Assembly: GCF_013368755.1 (NCBI RefSeq)
Contig: NC_049566.1
Coordinates: forward strand, 3,534,001 to 3,598,000
DNA length: 64,000 nt
Direction of reading: 5' to 3'
Source: Talaromyces rugulosus
Lineage: Eukaryota; Ascomycota; Eurotiomycetes; Eurotiales; Trichocomaceae
The notes below the pieces were generated by a model. That model had not been told where the DNA came from, did not search any database, and saw only the letters and a program-made list of their open reading frames with translations. The position numbers and the translations under genes were made by a program. Positions 25,098 through 37,140 of this stretch are shown here, piece after piece. Each line of letters opens with the position of its first letter. Within the stretch, counting starts at the first letter, position 1.

Positions 25098-28000
25098 CGC
25101 TTATTACCATGAAATAAAGGCGGCTAAAAGGACCTGCTGGGAGGTCTTCCTTGCTGAGGGAGGCCCTGGGGGGAAGGAAGAGTGGAAAAAAGGTTCGAAC
25201 CCCACTGGGAACCCTTTTCCCAAAGGCCCTAGGGATGGCCTGGAAAAGCCTTCTCCAGGAGATCCTAATAGGTGTTGGATAGCCCTACAGTACACTAAGC
25301 CACGGACTAATCCCACCACCCCAGCACTCCAAGGCCCGGATCTAGGGGCTCCCCCTGCCACTACCATGGCCGATAAAGAAGCCCTAATCAGGGAAATGGC
25401 ATTTCCTAACGCCCCCCGTAGCTCCCCTCCTGGGGAGCTGCCAGGTGGACAGGCCCACATGCTTATAACGCCAGAGCGGGTGCATCAGGCTTTATTCAGC
25501 CAGAGCATTAAGAAAGCTCCGGGGGCCGACAGGCTCAATTTTAAAGCATGCCGGCTACTCTGGGCACTAGACTCACCCCGAATCATAGGGATGGCTAGGC
25601 AGTGCTTTCGGCTTGGGGTGCACCCAGGGGCCTGGAAGACCGCTAAAGGCATCCTACTTCGGAAGCCAGGGAAGCCTGATTACACCCAGGTGAAGGCCTG
25701 GAGGGTGATAAGCTTGCTTAGCTGCCTGGGCAAGGTTGTTGAGAAGCTGGCTGCAGGCCTTATAGCGGACTGGTGTGAGGCCCAGGGGGCTTTACACCCT
25801 GGACAAATGGGGTGCAGGCGGGGCCGTGGGGCTATTGACGCGGTGGCCTGCCTCGTGCAAACAGTGCACGAGGGATGGACTCAAAAGCTTCTCACAGGCA
25901 CTATCTTTATTGACGTTATGGGGGCCTTCGACCATGTTGACCCCTATAAGCTTAGTGAGGCTATGGAAGCTGCAGGCCTGGACAATGACCTTATAAGGTG
26001 GACCTTATCCTTCCTTACAAATAGAAGGGTCAGCCTCGTAATTGACGGTTATAAAGCTCCTGAACAGCCTATTGACTCAGGGCTGCCCCAGGGCTCACCG
26101 GTCTCCCCAATCCTCTTTCTTATCTATATCCGGGGTGTGTTTCAGGCTATGGAACAGCAGGTGCCAGGGATCAAGGCCCTGTCCTATGCCGATGACATAG
26201 GCCTGGTAGCCCAGGGAAGCTCGGTCTCTGAGATCTGCAGGCAGCTAGAAGCAGCGGCAAAAGCTGCTATTGAGTGGGGACTGGCAGATAGCGTCAAATT
26301 CGACCCTAAAAAGACAGAGGCCATCCTATTCTCTAGGGCCACCAGCAGGGAACATAAAAATCAGGTCCAGGAAGCTAGGGTGCAGGTAGGAGACGCTTTA
26401 GTGGCATTCTCCCCAACAGCCATCCGGTGGTTAGGGGTCTTACTAGATCCAAAGCTTACCCTCAAAGCCCACTATAAGTACCGCCTGCAAAAAGGTCAAA
26501 ATACTGAAAGACGAGTGCGGGCACTGTGCAAGGCCCAGGGGCTCCCCCCAGGCCTGGCATGGCGAATCCAAAAGGCCACCGCGCAGTCAGTGGCGCTTTA
26601 TGGGGCCGAGCTTTGGTGGCATGGGCAAAAGAACTGCCTAGAAGGACTGCAGGGCCTAATTAATAACCAGGCCCGGGCAGTCACAGGCATGCTGAAGTCC
26701 ACCCCATTAGGACCGCTTATAAGGGAGGCAGCTTTGGAACCAGCAGAGGCCCTATTAGATAGTAAACAGCGGCGGTATGCCCTGAGACTCCTAGGACTTC
26801 CCCAGGGGCATCCAGCAGCAGAAATACTCCCCATAACGCTTAGGGAGGGAGACGCCCATGCACAGCCTGGAGAGCAGCCGCTAGAAGACCGAGCTTGGGC
26901 AACACCAACCCGCCGAGGCCCCTGGAAGCTGGGCATGGGCCTGGCCCGCAGGCTACGAGAGGCCTTGACCGCCGACCCCTCCCAGGGCTTTGAGCGTACA
27001 ATAGAGCCTGGTAATAGGTCTATACCACTAGATTTCAGGATAGACTCCCCTGAAACCGCTATGCAATTAGCCTCAGACCCCCTAAGTGGGATAGGGAACA
27101 CTGACCTTTACTCAGACGGTTCCAGGTTAGACGATCAGCGCGTAGGCGCTGCGGTAGCTTATAAGCCACTTATTGGCCCCTGGAGGTCGCGCCTAGCTCC
27201 CCTGGGCGCAGGCTTCGAAGTCTTTGATGCAGAACTAATAGGAGTAGTCGAAGCCCTAGAGTGGGCGCTGGCAGAGAATCTTAGAGGGCCAATTAGGGTG
27301 TTTCTCGATGCTCAAGCCGCTATAGGCAGGCTTCAGCATACCCAGCCAGGCCCTGGCCAAGCCCTGGCGCTGCGGGCACATGATCTAGCCAAGGAACTGC
27401 AGGCCACCGGCCGCAGGGTTACTATATGCTGGGTGCCAGGCCATAAGGGGGTCCCAGGCAACGAAGAGGCCGATAAAGCCGCCAAGAAAGCTGCGGGGAA
27501 GCCCCGAACAGGCAAATACTCGGGCATCTCACTGGCACATGCTCAACGGGCCTGTACCGAAGCTTATAGAGCTGCCAGGGCCAACTGGCTTGCTGCAAAG
27601 CTTGCAAAGCGTGCCCAGCGGGCAAGCCAGGCCTACTATCCCCCCCGGGGATGGAAGCTTGACCCAATGTTGGCGAACACCCCCAAGCACCTAGCGCGGC
27701 GATATTACCAGTTCAAGACTGGCCACGCACCAATTGGGGCCTATTTGCACCGAATTAAGGCCCGAGACTTCCCTAATTGCTTGGGGTGCTCTAGGGGGAC
27801 TGAGACGGTAAGACACCTTCTTACAAACTGTCGACAGTGGTGCCACCAGCGGGAAAAACTATATGCCGGCTTGGCCGAAGCGGGGGTAAAGGCCCTGCAG
27901 GATAGCGAGCAGTGCCCCGAAGCACGCCTATTCCAGGACCCAAAGGCCACTACAGCGCTGCTGGCGTTTATAGGGGCCATTAGGGAGCGAGAGGATAACC

Positions 28001-28369
28001 AACAGGCCTGGGAGCAGGCCTATAAGACTGATAATTGGGGCATTGAGGCCCTGGATGAGGGAGAGCGAGAGGGGGAAGGATAGCGGGCAGGGGCGGCCCG
28101 CTATTGTAGGCAACGCCCAAACGTTAGTGGCCATAAGGAGGGGGTAGTGGTTGCCACCCACTATAAGCCCCCGAATCGTCCTGCGCATATAAGTGGCTTG
28201 GGGCGAGGAAAGTGCAAGATACCTTGAAAGCATGGATCCAATGGGGGTAGAGGCACCGGTTTATAGGGGGCAACCCCTATAAGCAGGCCTAATCCACACG
28301 AATCGCTGTCTGTCATAGCCTAGGGCTCGGTATAGACGTTAAATTTGATTAAATAAATAAATAAATAAA
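25098..28369 (+). mobile_element. Young 5'-truncated LINE with intact RT frame
   Basis: A 3.27-kb LINE in plus orientation. It is flanked by the perfect 13-bp duplication TTATAAATAGCTA (25085-25097 and 28370-28382) and ends in (AAAT)n. It is inserted in the old, opposite-strand LINE. The 5' truncation falls between the endonuclease and reverse transcriptase, so ORF1 and the endonuclease are missing. There is no sign of RIP in it, in contrast to everything around it. Confidence 0.96.
25099..28083 (+). CDS. LINE ORF2 fragment: reverse transcriptase, RNase H, zinc motif
   Basis: The frame is open from the first bases of the insertion (25099) to TAG at 28081-28083. The first ATG is at 25366 and gives 905 residues, numbered here. 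Reverse transcriptase covers about residues 20-330: KKAPGADRLNF, the IFIDVMGAFDHV box, GLPQGSPVSPILF, and SYADDIGLVA with the catalytic aspartates. RNase H covers about 580-710 with acidic residues in LYSDGSRL, FDAELIG, VFLDAQAA and GNEEADKAA, plus WVPGHKG. A CxxC-H-C motif (CLGCSRG...HLLTNC) lies near 800. Lacking the upstream endonuclease, the copy is probably not autonomous, though its polymerase looks complete. No promoter is carried along, so expression would need a flanking one. Confidence 0.93.
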   Translation, partial: AYYHEIKAAKRTCWEVFLAEGGPGGKEEWKKGSNPTGNPFPKGPRDGLEKPSPGDPNRCWIALQYTKPRTNPTTPALQGPDLGAPPATTMADKEALIREMAFPNAPRSSPPGELPGGQAHMLITPERVHQALFSQSIKKAPGADRLNFKACRLLWALDSPRIIGMARQCFRLGVHPGAWKTAKGILLRKPGKPDYTQVKAWRVISLLSCLGKVVEKLAAGLIADWCEAQGALHPGQMGCRRGRGAIDAVACLVQTVHEGWTQKLLTGTIFIDVMGAFDHVDPYKLSEAMEAAGLDNDLIRWTLSFLTNRRVSLVIDGYKAPEQPIDSGLPQGSPVSPILFLIYIRGVFQAMEQQVPGIKALSYADDIGLVAQGSSVSEICRQLEAAAKAAIEWGLADSVKFDPKKTEAILFSRATSREHKNQVQEARVQVGDALVAFSPTAIRWLGVLLDPKLTLKAHYKYRLQKGQNTERRVRALCKAQGLPPGLAWRIQKATAQSVALYGAELWWHGQKNCLEGLQGLINNQARAVTGMLKSTPLGPLIREAALEPAEALLDSKQRRYALRLLGLPQGHPAAEILPITLREGDAHAQPGEQPLEDRAWATPTRRGPWKLGMGLARRLREALTADPSQGFERTIEPGNRSIPLDFRIDSPETAMQLASDPLSGIGNTDLYSDGSRLDDQRVGAAVAYKPLIGPWRSRLAPLGAGFEVFDAELIGVVEALEWALAENLRGPIRVFLDAQAAIGRLQHTQPGPGQALALRAHDLAKELQATGRRVTICWVPGHKGVPGNEEADKAAKKAAGKPRTGKYSGISLAHAQRACTEAYRAARANWLAAKLAKRAQRASQAYYPPRGWKLDPMLANTPKHLARRYYQFKTGHAPIGAYLHRIKARDFPNCLGCSRGTETVRHLLTNCRQWCHQREKLYAGLAEAGVKALQDSEQCPEARLFQDPKATTALLAFIGAIREREDNQQAWEQAYKTDNWGIEALDEGEREGEG

Positions 28370-28382
28370 TTATAAATAGCTA

Positions 28383-30510
28383 TAAGCATCTATTAATCCC
28401 ATTTCTTCCCTTTTAGCCAGTACAACAGATAGCCTGGATAAAAAAAATTATAAATAATATAAGACTCTTATAGATATATAATATCTATTTACTATTCTAT
28501 CCCCGCTTTTAGAATCTCTAAGATTATAGGATAGATATAGCCATAATTATATTGAATAATTAATATTAATAGAGACTACAGTTCTAGGTGTTAGTATTAG
28601 ACATAGAAATAAATATAGTAAAAGTGATATCCCTAGGATATCTTCTATAGTGTTATTGATCTCTCTAAGCTTTAGGACTTAGAGGGTATTCTAGATAGTA
28701 ATTAGAGAAGAAGTCTCTTTAGTAATATCTTTTTATTTAGTCTATTTAGAGGAGGGAGGGGACATAATAATCTCTATATTAAGGAAGCGTTTATAGAGTT
28801 ATTAATAGGCCTCCTAAAGCTTAGAGCATCTTAAAGAATCAGCCTAGTATTTTTCTCTATAATTACTGCATTTAGTAGGTGTATATAGGTATAGATAGCT
28901 TATTTAAGTTCTATAGTCTAGTATATTACAGATATACTCTTAGACTTTATAGGCGCCAGTATATATAATATAAAATAGTAATCAGGTATTACAGCCTCTA
29001 TAAGTTTAGTAGTTAATATCATAGTATTAGATATAAATAGTATCTTTATCTACTTTATAATAGAGGCTAGTAAGATATCTATTGCCTCTAAAGTGTATAT
29101 CCCAGATGAGTAGCCTATAAATATTATCTAAGCCTTCTATTATTATAATAATAGTAGAGAAATACTGCTTATTAATCTAGATAATTACTATTAGCTTGAT
29201 CTAGATAAGATTTCTTATTAAGATGTATATGCTCTTTAATTCAATTTCTTCTCTAGCTAGGCCTAGCTTTAAGGTGCTATAGCAGGCTATTGACACCATA
29301 TACACCTTAATCTTATATTATTATTGATCTGCTTCCATTAAGATGACTATAGAGTTGACCTGGTAGTAAATAACTACTAATAGGTCTTTATAGTCTGATA
29401 ATAACAAGCCTATAGTGCTTCTTTAGTCTAATAAGGCTAAGATAATCTTTAATTCAGTATAATTAACGTTTATTATCTTAATAAAGTTCAGGAAGCCTAT
29501 CTAGGCTAAACAATAGTTAAGCTATAAAATAATATTAACTTTAGACTTTTTAGAGATAGTATAGCTATTTTTACATTTAAATATAAATCTATAATTTTTT
29601 TTATTATTTTTATAAATAGGCTTTAGACTTCTTAGATCTATTTAGATTTTTAAAGACTAATTCAGGGAGTAAGTCTATTTTTTTATAATAATTTATTATT
29701 TTTAGGTATTGCTGGCCACTATATCGGCCTATTAAGGGCCTACTATAGGCTTTATCTTAAAAAATGGTTTTAATATCAGGGGTAAAGCTCTATATAGCTC
29801 TATAGGTTTAGTGGCCTTATTTAGGTTAATTTAGGGACTATAGACGACCTTTGTAAATATTATTCCTTGGAATAGTAGAGGCTGTTATAGGCTTTGGTAG
29901 TCACCTCTTAATAATAGAGACTTTAGGGGGTGGTTTAGGATATTTAAAAAGGCCTGTTAAGCTTTTAGAATTGAAAAATAGCACTCTAGAGTATCTAATT
30001 AGTCTGTGAGATATTATTCTATAACCTCTACTAGAGAGATTATATAGGCTTTTATAGTGACTATCTTTATATATAGCGTGCTATTGCTATTTATAAAGTA
30101 GTCTAATAAGGCCTATTTTATATCCTTATAAATTAGATTAAGTAGGGCTTTTATAGAGGCTCTATCAGCTTTATTAAGGCTATAGTCCTATCGCCTCTTC
30201 TTTAGAGCTTTAGAGGCTTTTTAGGAATATAAGGGGAGGAATAGTTCTTTAGATTCGATTTCTAGGTTAAGCGTAAAGCCTTTGCTCTAGAGAAACATTA
30301 TACTGGCCTTAGAGGGCGCTAGCAGTGCTATTCTTACTAAGGTGCCTATATAGGTACCCTCAGGGTTTACCAGGCCTAGCGCCTGCCCCCCTGGGTCTAG
30401 GGGGGCGTTGTCGATATTAGGGGGTCCTTAGGCCATAGCGAGGCCCTGGACACCGTCAAAAGGCATTGAATTTCAAAAGGTTGATTTTTGATTTTCCCGG
30501 CGGGTTTTAT
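28383..30510 (-). pseudogene. Old LINE ORF1 and endonuclease start, RIP-mutated
   Basis: Minus-strand counterpart of about 21400-23551 of the full-length LINE. The 5' leader and ORF1 start are conserved (TTTTCCCGGCGGG at 30492-30504, start codon near 30467), and the proline/glycine-rich first residues remain legible at 30350-30470. The rest is AT-rich with many stops. Confidence 0.82.
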
Positions 30511-33500
30511 ATAGTTAGAGGATATTATATAGTGCTTATAGATTATAAAGCTCTCTAAATTTTTAGGCTATTTATTTAGATATTATATACTTGAATATAA
30601 GTTTAGCTTTATTTATATCTTAGATATCTATAGCTATTCTCTTTATCCCTTCTATATAGTGATAATAATTCTTAACCTTTTCTATAATCTGAACAGGCTG
30701 TTTCTACAATAAATAGAAGTCTTTTTTTCTAACTTTTTATAAGGCTCTATAATCTTTTACTACTATAGTATATTTTATTAAAAAAAAGATATAGTTCTCT
30801 GTCTATTTTTTTATTATTATTAACTATCTTAGCACTATAATCTGTTTTTAGTATCTATCTTTTTATAATAATTATTAAATATAATAAATAACTACTGTAA
30901 GATTTCTTTGATTTTAAAATAAGATATTACTTAGTATAAGGTTTAAATTTCTACTAGATAGTACAATAATAAGAGGTTCTTGACTCTGCTATCTCTCTGC
31001 TACTGGCTGGATTTCTTAATAGGGATAAAATATATTAGTATTTACTAATTATTAAAAAAAAAGAGAAAAAAGAAAATAGAAAAAAGGAATAAACTTAGAG
31101 CTTATAGATCTAACTTCTTTTTTTTAATTTAAAAATAAAAGAAAGAAAAGAAATTTTTAAAATAAAAATTTATAAAAATTAAATAAAGAAAGAAAGGAAA
31201 AGTAGGTGCTTTAATATTGCTAGTATACTTATAATATATATCTTTAATAGTTTCTTAATTATAATTTTACTAGGATAGTGGCATAATTACTACAAAATCC
31301 TATTCTATTAAAATGTTATTATAGTCTATATCTATAATCCTTTCCTCACTCCTCTTTTCCTAGGAGGGGGGGTCTTTCCCTGATTTAGAAGCTATTCTGG
31401 CAAAATACTTCTTTAATCTATCACTATTATAAATGCCTCGTGTTTTAGAGCCGTCTAATTCTATAATATAGTAGGATCTCTGCTTATTAATCTATATAAT
31501 GCGGTATAGACTTAACCAATACTAGAGTAGCTTTATCTTTGTTAATGTCAATCGGTTCAACAACTCGTCACCAAGATGTGAATCGGGGTGGGTATTCTGC
31601 TAACAGAAGACAAGATAAGAATGTTATATAAGGTAATCCTAGGATAAGTAGAGTACTATCGCAATGATAGGCTACAAAGTATATTAAAAAGTAATAGTAG
31701 TATACTATTTATTTAAAAAAATAAAATATAATAAGCTAGATATATAATAGTAAACAGATATTTCTATATAGTTCTTAATATCAAAGTATCGCTTTAATAT
31801 TTAGCAGTACTGCTTTATTATATAGAATTATTAATTCTATATCTAGAAATATCATTTCTAGCTTATCCTAGCTTACTAAGCGTGTCCAGAGCATTAAATT
31901 AATTCTGATTAGCATTATATATATATATTATATATATACTATGTATATAGTATTATTTCAGTAGCTATTAATATAAGTAGTATAATTAATTATAAGTTAT
32001 TTATTCTTCTAATAATCTTTTTTTTCAAGGCTAGTGTCCTAATAGTATAATAAATAGTTAAGTCTTTCTATATCTTTAATAGATTAACTATTATTCATAT
32101 TTTTCTATATTTATAGTGATAGTCTAATTATATCTTTAAAAATTTTAGGTATTTGTAAAAATAAACTAGCTTATTAACTTATAAAGAAAAATTTTAAAAT
32201 AGTTATTTCTTATACTTATTACACTTAACTAAATAAATCTTGCATTAAATATATTAATTCTTTTTATTATAGTAAATATGCTCGTTTAAATCAAAAATAT
32301 ATAGATTCTTCTACAATTTTTTCTAATAAGGAGTAGTAGAGATTGATTACAGCTTAAAAACAAATCTATATTCAAAAAAAAGAAATATTCGCAAAGCTTT
32401 AATATTTAGAGATATAGAATAAATTACTTCAGAAATATACTAATAATTTTATAATAAAAAATATAAAAGAAATAAAAAAGTTAAAGTATTTAGAAAAAAA
32501 AGAAGAAAAAAAGTAGAAATAAAAGATTAAATAATAAAAATTAAATAAGATAATTACTACTACTATTTAAGAGTTTTCTATATTACTTAATAACGAATTT
32601 AATTATATTCTTTTTAACTTTCTTTTTAATAAAATACTTAAATCTTTTCAGAGCAGTTTAAATATCTAATAAATTCCTATAAATTATATTTAGGTCTGTA
32701 TTCTTTCTAATTAATTAAATAAAAGATTCTTCTGTCTATTAATTTTCTTTTTAGAATATTTTTAACTTTATATTTATCTTTAATTATTTTATTATTATTA
32801 TTTTTTAGATTTTTAATTAGTTTTAATAATAAGATATAAAATACTAGATATATTTTTATTTTTATTAATAATTAGAGTTTATAATTATTATTAATAAGTT
32901 TTTTTTAAATTATAAAAAATCTATATTTAATAATATTAAGTTTATTATTTAGTCTTTTACTTAGAATATTAAATTTTTTCTATTTAATTATTTATTATAG
33001 TAAATAAACTTTTTTTTTTTTTTTAAAGATTAATATGTCTTTATACTTTTTATTATAATAAATCTTTATTTAGTTTTTAGACTACTTAATATCTTTTAAG
33101 ATTATTTAATAGAATATCTATAATTTTTTAGCTTATATTATTATAGCTTTAAATAATCTTTTTTATAGTACTTCAGACTATGTTATTTTTAGATATTATC
33201 TAAAATTTATAAAATATAGAACTTATTTTATTATAGTATTTTCTATATTATTTAATATAAACTATACTAATAATAATAGTTCTACCTAATTATTTTATTC
33301 TTAATTTAAATAATATTAAAAATACTATTTAATTATTTAAATTATTCTCTTAGACTAGCTATTAGTTTATTAATAATTTATAATATATTCTATATACTTT
33401 TATAATTATCTACTAATATTTAAATATAAATAACTTATCTTAGTCTATAATAAGTTTATTTAATAATCTAGTCTATATAAAAAATTTTTATAATATAAGT

Positions 33501-36500
33501 TTTATATATTATTCTACTATTATATTTTTTAATATTAGTTCTAAGATAATATATTTTATAAGTTAGTTAATTATTATTATAATATTAATATAGATAATTT
33601 TTATTACTAGATTCTTAGACTATAATAGTCTTTAGATAAAGTTAATAATAATACTTTTCTATACTTTTTTTAGTATTTCTAGTATTTATATTTTTTTAAA
33701 AGATTTATAGTATATTACTTTATTTCTATTATATTTATTATAGTTTCTAATATAATTTTTAATCCCTTTTTAGACATAAAAAAAATAAAATATTTAAATA
33801 ATTATTTTAATTATTTTTTTAACTCCTTAGTATTCTTTTATTAGAGAATTATAGTAGTACTAAATAATTTTTATAGTCATATTTTATAGTACTTTAATCA
33901 TTCTATTCTATATTATTAAGCTCTTTTAGATATCTTTTATAATTTATCTAACTTATAATTCTTTTTATATTTTCTAATCTTTATTAGTTTTCTAATATAT
34001 CTATTTATAGAATAGATTATTATTAATAATTCTTATTATGATTATAATAATTATATTATAATTATAATATAGAACTCCTAATTCTTCTTATAGAATGTTT
34101 ATTTTTAGGATTTCTATCTTGATTATATAATCTGGTTATCTACTTAATATGTCTATAGCTGCATTCTATTTTCCTAGAATATATTTAATCTTATAATTAA
34201 ATTTAGCTAGTTCTTTGGCCTATTATATTTATCTTTTAGATAATTCTTTTGTTGTTATAAAGTATTTTAAATTATAATAATTACTTTTAATAATTACTTT
34301 ATATTTTACTTCTTAAAGATAATATTACTATTATTAAAATACTTAAACTATCATAAGTAATTCTTAATTATAAATATTATAGTTAACTTTTATCAATATA
34401 AATTTTCTTAAATAGAATATAATAATCTATATTTCTTTCTTTTTATTAATTTATTTATAAATTACTTTAAGAATATATCTAGATACATCTATTTATAGAA
34501 TACTTTATAACTCTAGATTAAATAGTTATAAGATTAGTGTAATTTTAATAAGTTCTTTAATATTTTTAAAAAATTATTATTTTCTTACTATCTAATCAAA
34601 TAATTCATCTTTTTTTAGTAATTCTGTCATTGGTGTTATAATATTTAAATATTTCTTAAGATATTATCAAACATATCTACTAGTTCTAAGAAAAGATTAT
34701 ATATTATAGATATTTATTAAAGTTAGCTATTCAAGGATAATATCTAATTTTTTTTTTAGTATTTCTAGTCTATTTATTATATATATTATTTCTAAATAGT
34801 TAATTTATATAATATTAAATTTATATTTTTTAATTTTAAAAATTAATCTTATTTCTATAAATTTTATTATAACTAGTTATATATAGTTATTATATTCTTT
34901 AAGATCTTTTAAGTAGACTATAATATTATTAAAATATATTATAACAAAGAAGTTAAGATATTTTTATAAAATATAGATTATAAATCTTACAAATTCTACT
35001 AGTAGCTATTTAAGTTCTATAGATATTACTAGCTATTTATATAGTCTTAAATCTATAAAGAATATTATTTTCTAGATATTATTTTTTATTTATAGATTAT
35101 AGTATCTCTATTTAATATTAAATATTATTATAATTTTTATATCTTATAATAAATCTTTTTTTTATTCCTAGTATAGTACTTTATTTATATTATTTTTAGT
35201 TATATTATTTAATTTTTAGTAGTTGATAACTATTTATAATAATTTATTATATTTTAATATAAATATTGCTTATATAGAAGTCTTTACTTTTAATTCTCTA
35301 ATATAATTAGCTGCTAAAAATTTCTTAATAAATTTTTTAGTAGTTTAGAATTTATCTTATAAGATTTATTATTACTTTACTTATAGTATCTATACTTTTT
35401 TCTTAAATAATATCTCTATTTTATATTCTTTTTTATATTATAATAGTTAATATTCTTTTTTTATAAATAATTTAGTAAAGTCTTAATATTTTTTTAATAA
35501 TTTATTAAGTACTTTCTTTAATTCTTTTTTATAGATTTCTTTTAGTTTCTTTTATATTTCAATTTATTAGCTTATTTTATTTATTTTTTTAGTATATTTT
35601 ACCTTCAACTACTGGTTTAGTTTAATCCTTATTTGCTCTATTTATAATATCTTCTAATCTATTAATACTATCTTATATTTCTAGTTAATAACAAGATTAT
35701 ATTTCTATAGCTAGGTTATTCTAAGTATTACATTAAAATCCTTTTATTTAAACAGACTTAAATCTAGTTAAATACTTTCTTTATATTCTTCTAATTTAAT
35801 TATAATATTTTCAGTTTATTATATAAATTCTTTGATTATAATTTATTCTTTAAAATTTTATATAGTATACTATAGATTTATTTTATATATTTAGATTCTG
35901 TTTTTCCTAATATATGTTTCACTAATATAATTTATTAATATTTTTAAGTCAAGGAGTAATTTAGTTTTATATCTATTAATTAATCTTTTAATAATAATTA
36001 TAATTTTTTCTATCTTAATAGTTATAATAATAAGATAGTATCTCTTTCTATATTTTTTAAAATATTATTTCTATAATAGAATAATTTTAGTCTAATCTTT
36101 ATCAGTATAGATAATTTATTCTTTATAATATAGACATTTTTCTATATAGCATTGGTCAGTTTTAATGCTATTATAGAAAAAATACTAAATTTCTTCTATA
36201 TAATATTAACATTTATTCTAGCCCTTTAGATAGTCTAGAATAGATTAATAAATAATTATTAATATTATTAGCTTTTATTTATTTTTTTTCTTTTCTTTAA
36301 GGTAAGTTAGATATTTTAATTTATAATATTACATCTAGTATATCTTCTTATAATAATATTCTCTATATTATAGATAATATATATATAAACATTTTTTAAT
36401 ATACTTAAGTATTAAATAGTATAACTATATTCTTTTAATAAGTAAGATATATTTGAATTTATTTATAAATATAATATTCTTTTTTTTATATATATTATAT

Positions 36501-37010
36501 TTATAAAATATCTACTTATAGTATTTTTTGTATTTAAGGATATATTATTAATATATCTAAATAAAGTCTTTTTAATATACTAATTTAAATAGTTTATAAC
36601 TATATTCTTATTTTAATTTTTTATAGTCAATTTTAGAGAATTTTTTTATTATTTTAGAGTCTTTACTATCTATTTCTAGTTCTTTTTTATTTATTTCTAG
36701 AATCTTAATTTTTATTTCTAGAATTATTATACTAGTTTCTAGAACTAAATCCTATTCTTTTTTTATAATTAATAATTATTTCTAGAATAGTCTAATTATT
36801 TTATTTACTTAGTTAATTACTCTTACAGCATCTTTTCTAAGATTAATTATTTTTACTAACTATAATTATTATAAAATATCTAATTCTTAATCTGAATCCT
36901 TATAGTTAACTTTTTTATCTTTTCTATTATCTTAAAATATTAGAAAGTATTAGCTTTTACTTTTTAATAAAAAGTTATTAATATACTATCTAGTAATTTT
37001 ACTACTAGAA
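30511..37010 (-). mobile_element. Third Ty3/gypsy retrotransposon, extremely RIP-mutated, 5' end missing
   Basis: About 6.5 kb of very AT-rich DNA whose minus strand still spells a Ty3/gypsy pol gene. The C-terminal pol end is at about 31350-31600 (SYYIIELDGSKTRGIYNSDRL). RT is at about 34900-35090 (YK-LVISIELK and NFFVIIYFNNI, for YLDD). A DFNVILRITWL-type linker after the protease is at about 35660-35760. It is a different family from the two elements on the left. The 31000-31350 stretch should hold the 3' untranslated region and LTR, but I cannot define LTR ends. On the other side the sequence stops abruptly at about 37010, before any 5' LTR is seen. Confidence 0.75.
31350..36950 (-). pseudogene. 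Decayed Ty3/gypsy pol (third element)
   Basis: The minus-strand frame can be followed only in islands. The best island is 31390-31500, downstream of the integrase, with about 45 residues broken by a single TAG. Integrase core and RNase H cannot be placed confidently between 31700 and 34800, where composition is almost pure A/T. Gag would lie at about 35800-36950 and is not legible. Confidence 0.65.
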
Positions 37011-37140
37011 TAGTTGGACCTGCGGAATCGACGCCCAAAATGACCGCTACGGCGGCCTGTTACGGCGGCATTTCCACCCCGTCCCTCCCATGGAACGCCC
37101 GCCGCTTTAAGGTCGCGTCACGTGTGCCGTACCTGATTCG

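Larger units (their letters stand above)
6815..30510 (-). mobile_element. Old, heavily RIP-mutated LINE, split by later insertions
   Basis: A non-LTR retrotransposon in minus orientation acts as host for later insertions. Its pieces are 6815-6968 (3' tail with TAA repeats), 14479-16797, 17092-17245, 23552-25097 and 28383-30510. They align in order to the better-preserved LINE at 17246-23551. The 5' end is marked by CCCGGCGGGTTTTATATAG at about 30497-30510, matching CCCGGCGGGTTATATACTG of the younger copy. I could not find a convincing target-site duplication for this oldest copy, perhaps because mutation has erased it. Confidence 0.85.

Noticed and set aside
25193..25206. GGTTCGAACCCC resembling a tRNA B box in the young LINE
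   Set aside because: It lies inside the open ORF2 frame, with no A box or cloverleaf around it.
25104..25460. 118-codon minus-strand frame across the LINE ORF2 start
   Set aside because: Shadow of the GC-rich ORF2 frame on the other strand; identical shadows occur in other LINE copies.
30497..30540. Target-site duplication of the oldest LINE
   Set aside because: AGTTAGAGG on this side and AGTTAAATC before 6815 are only weakly alike; not convincing after so much mutation.
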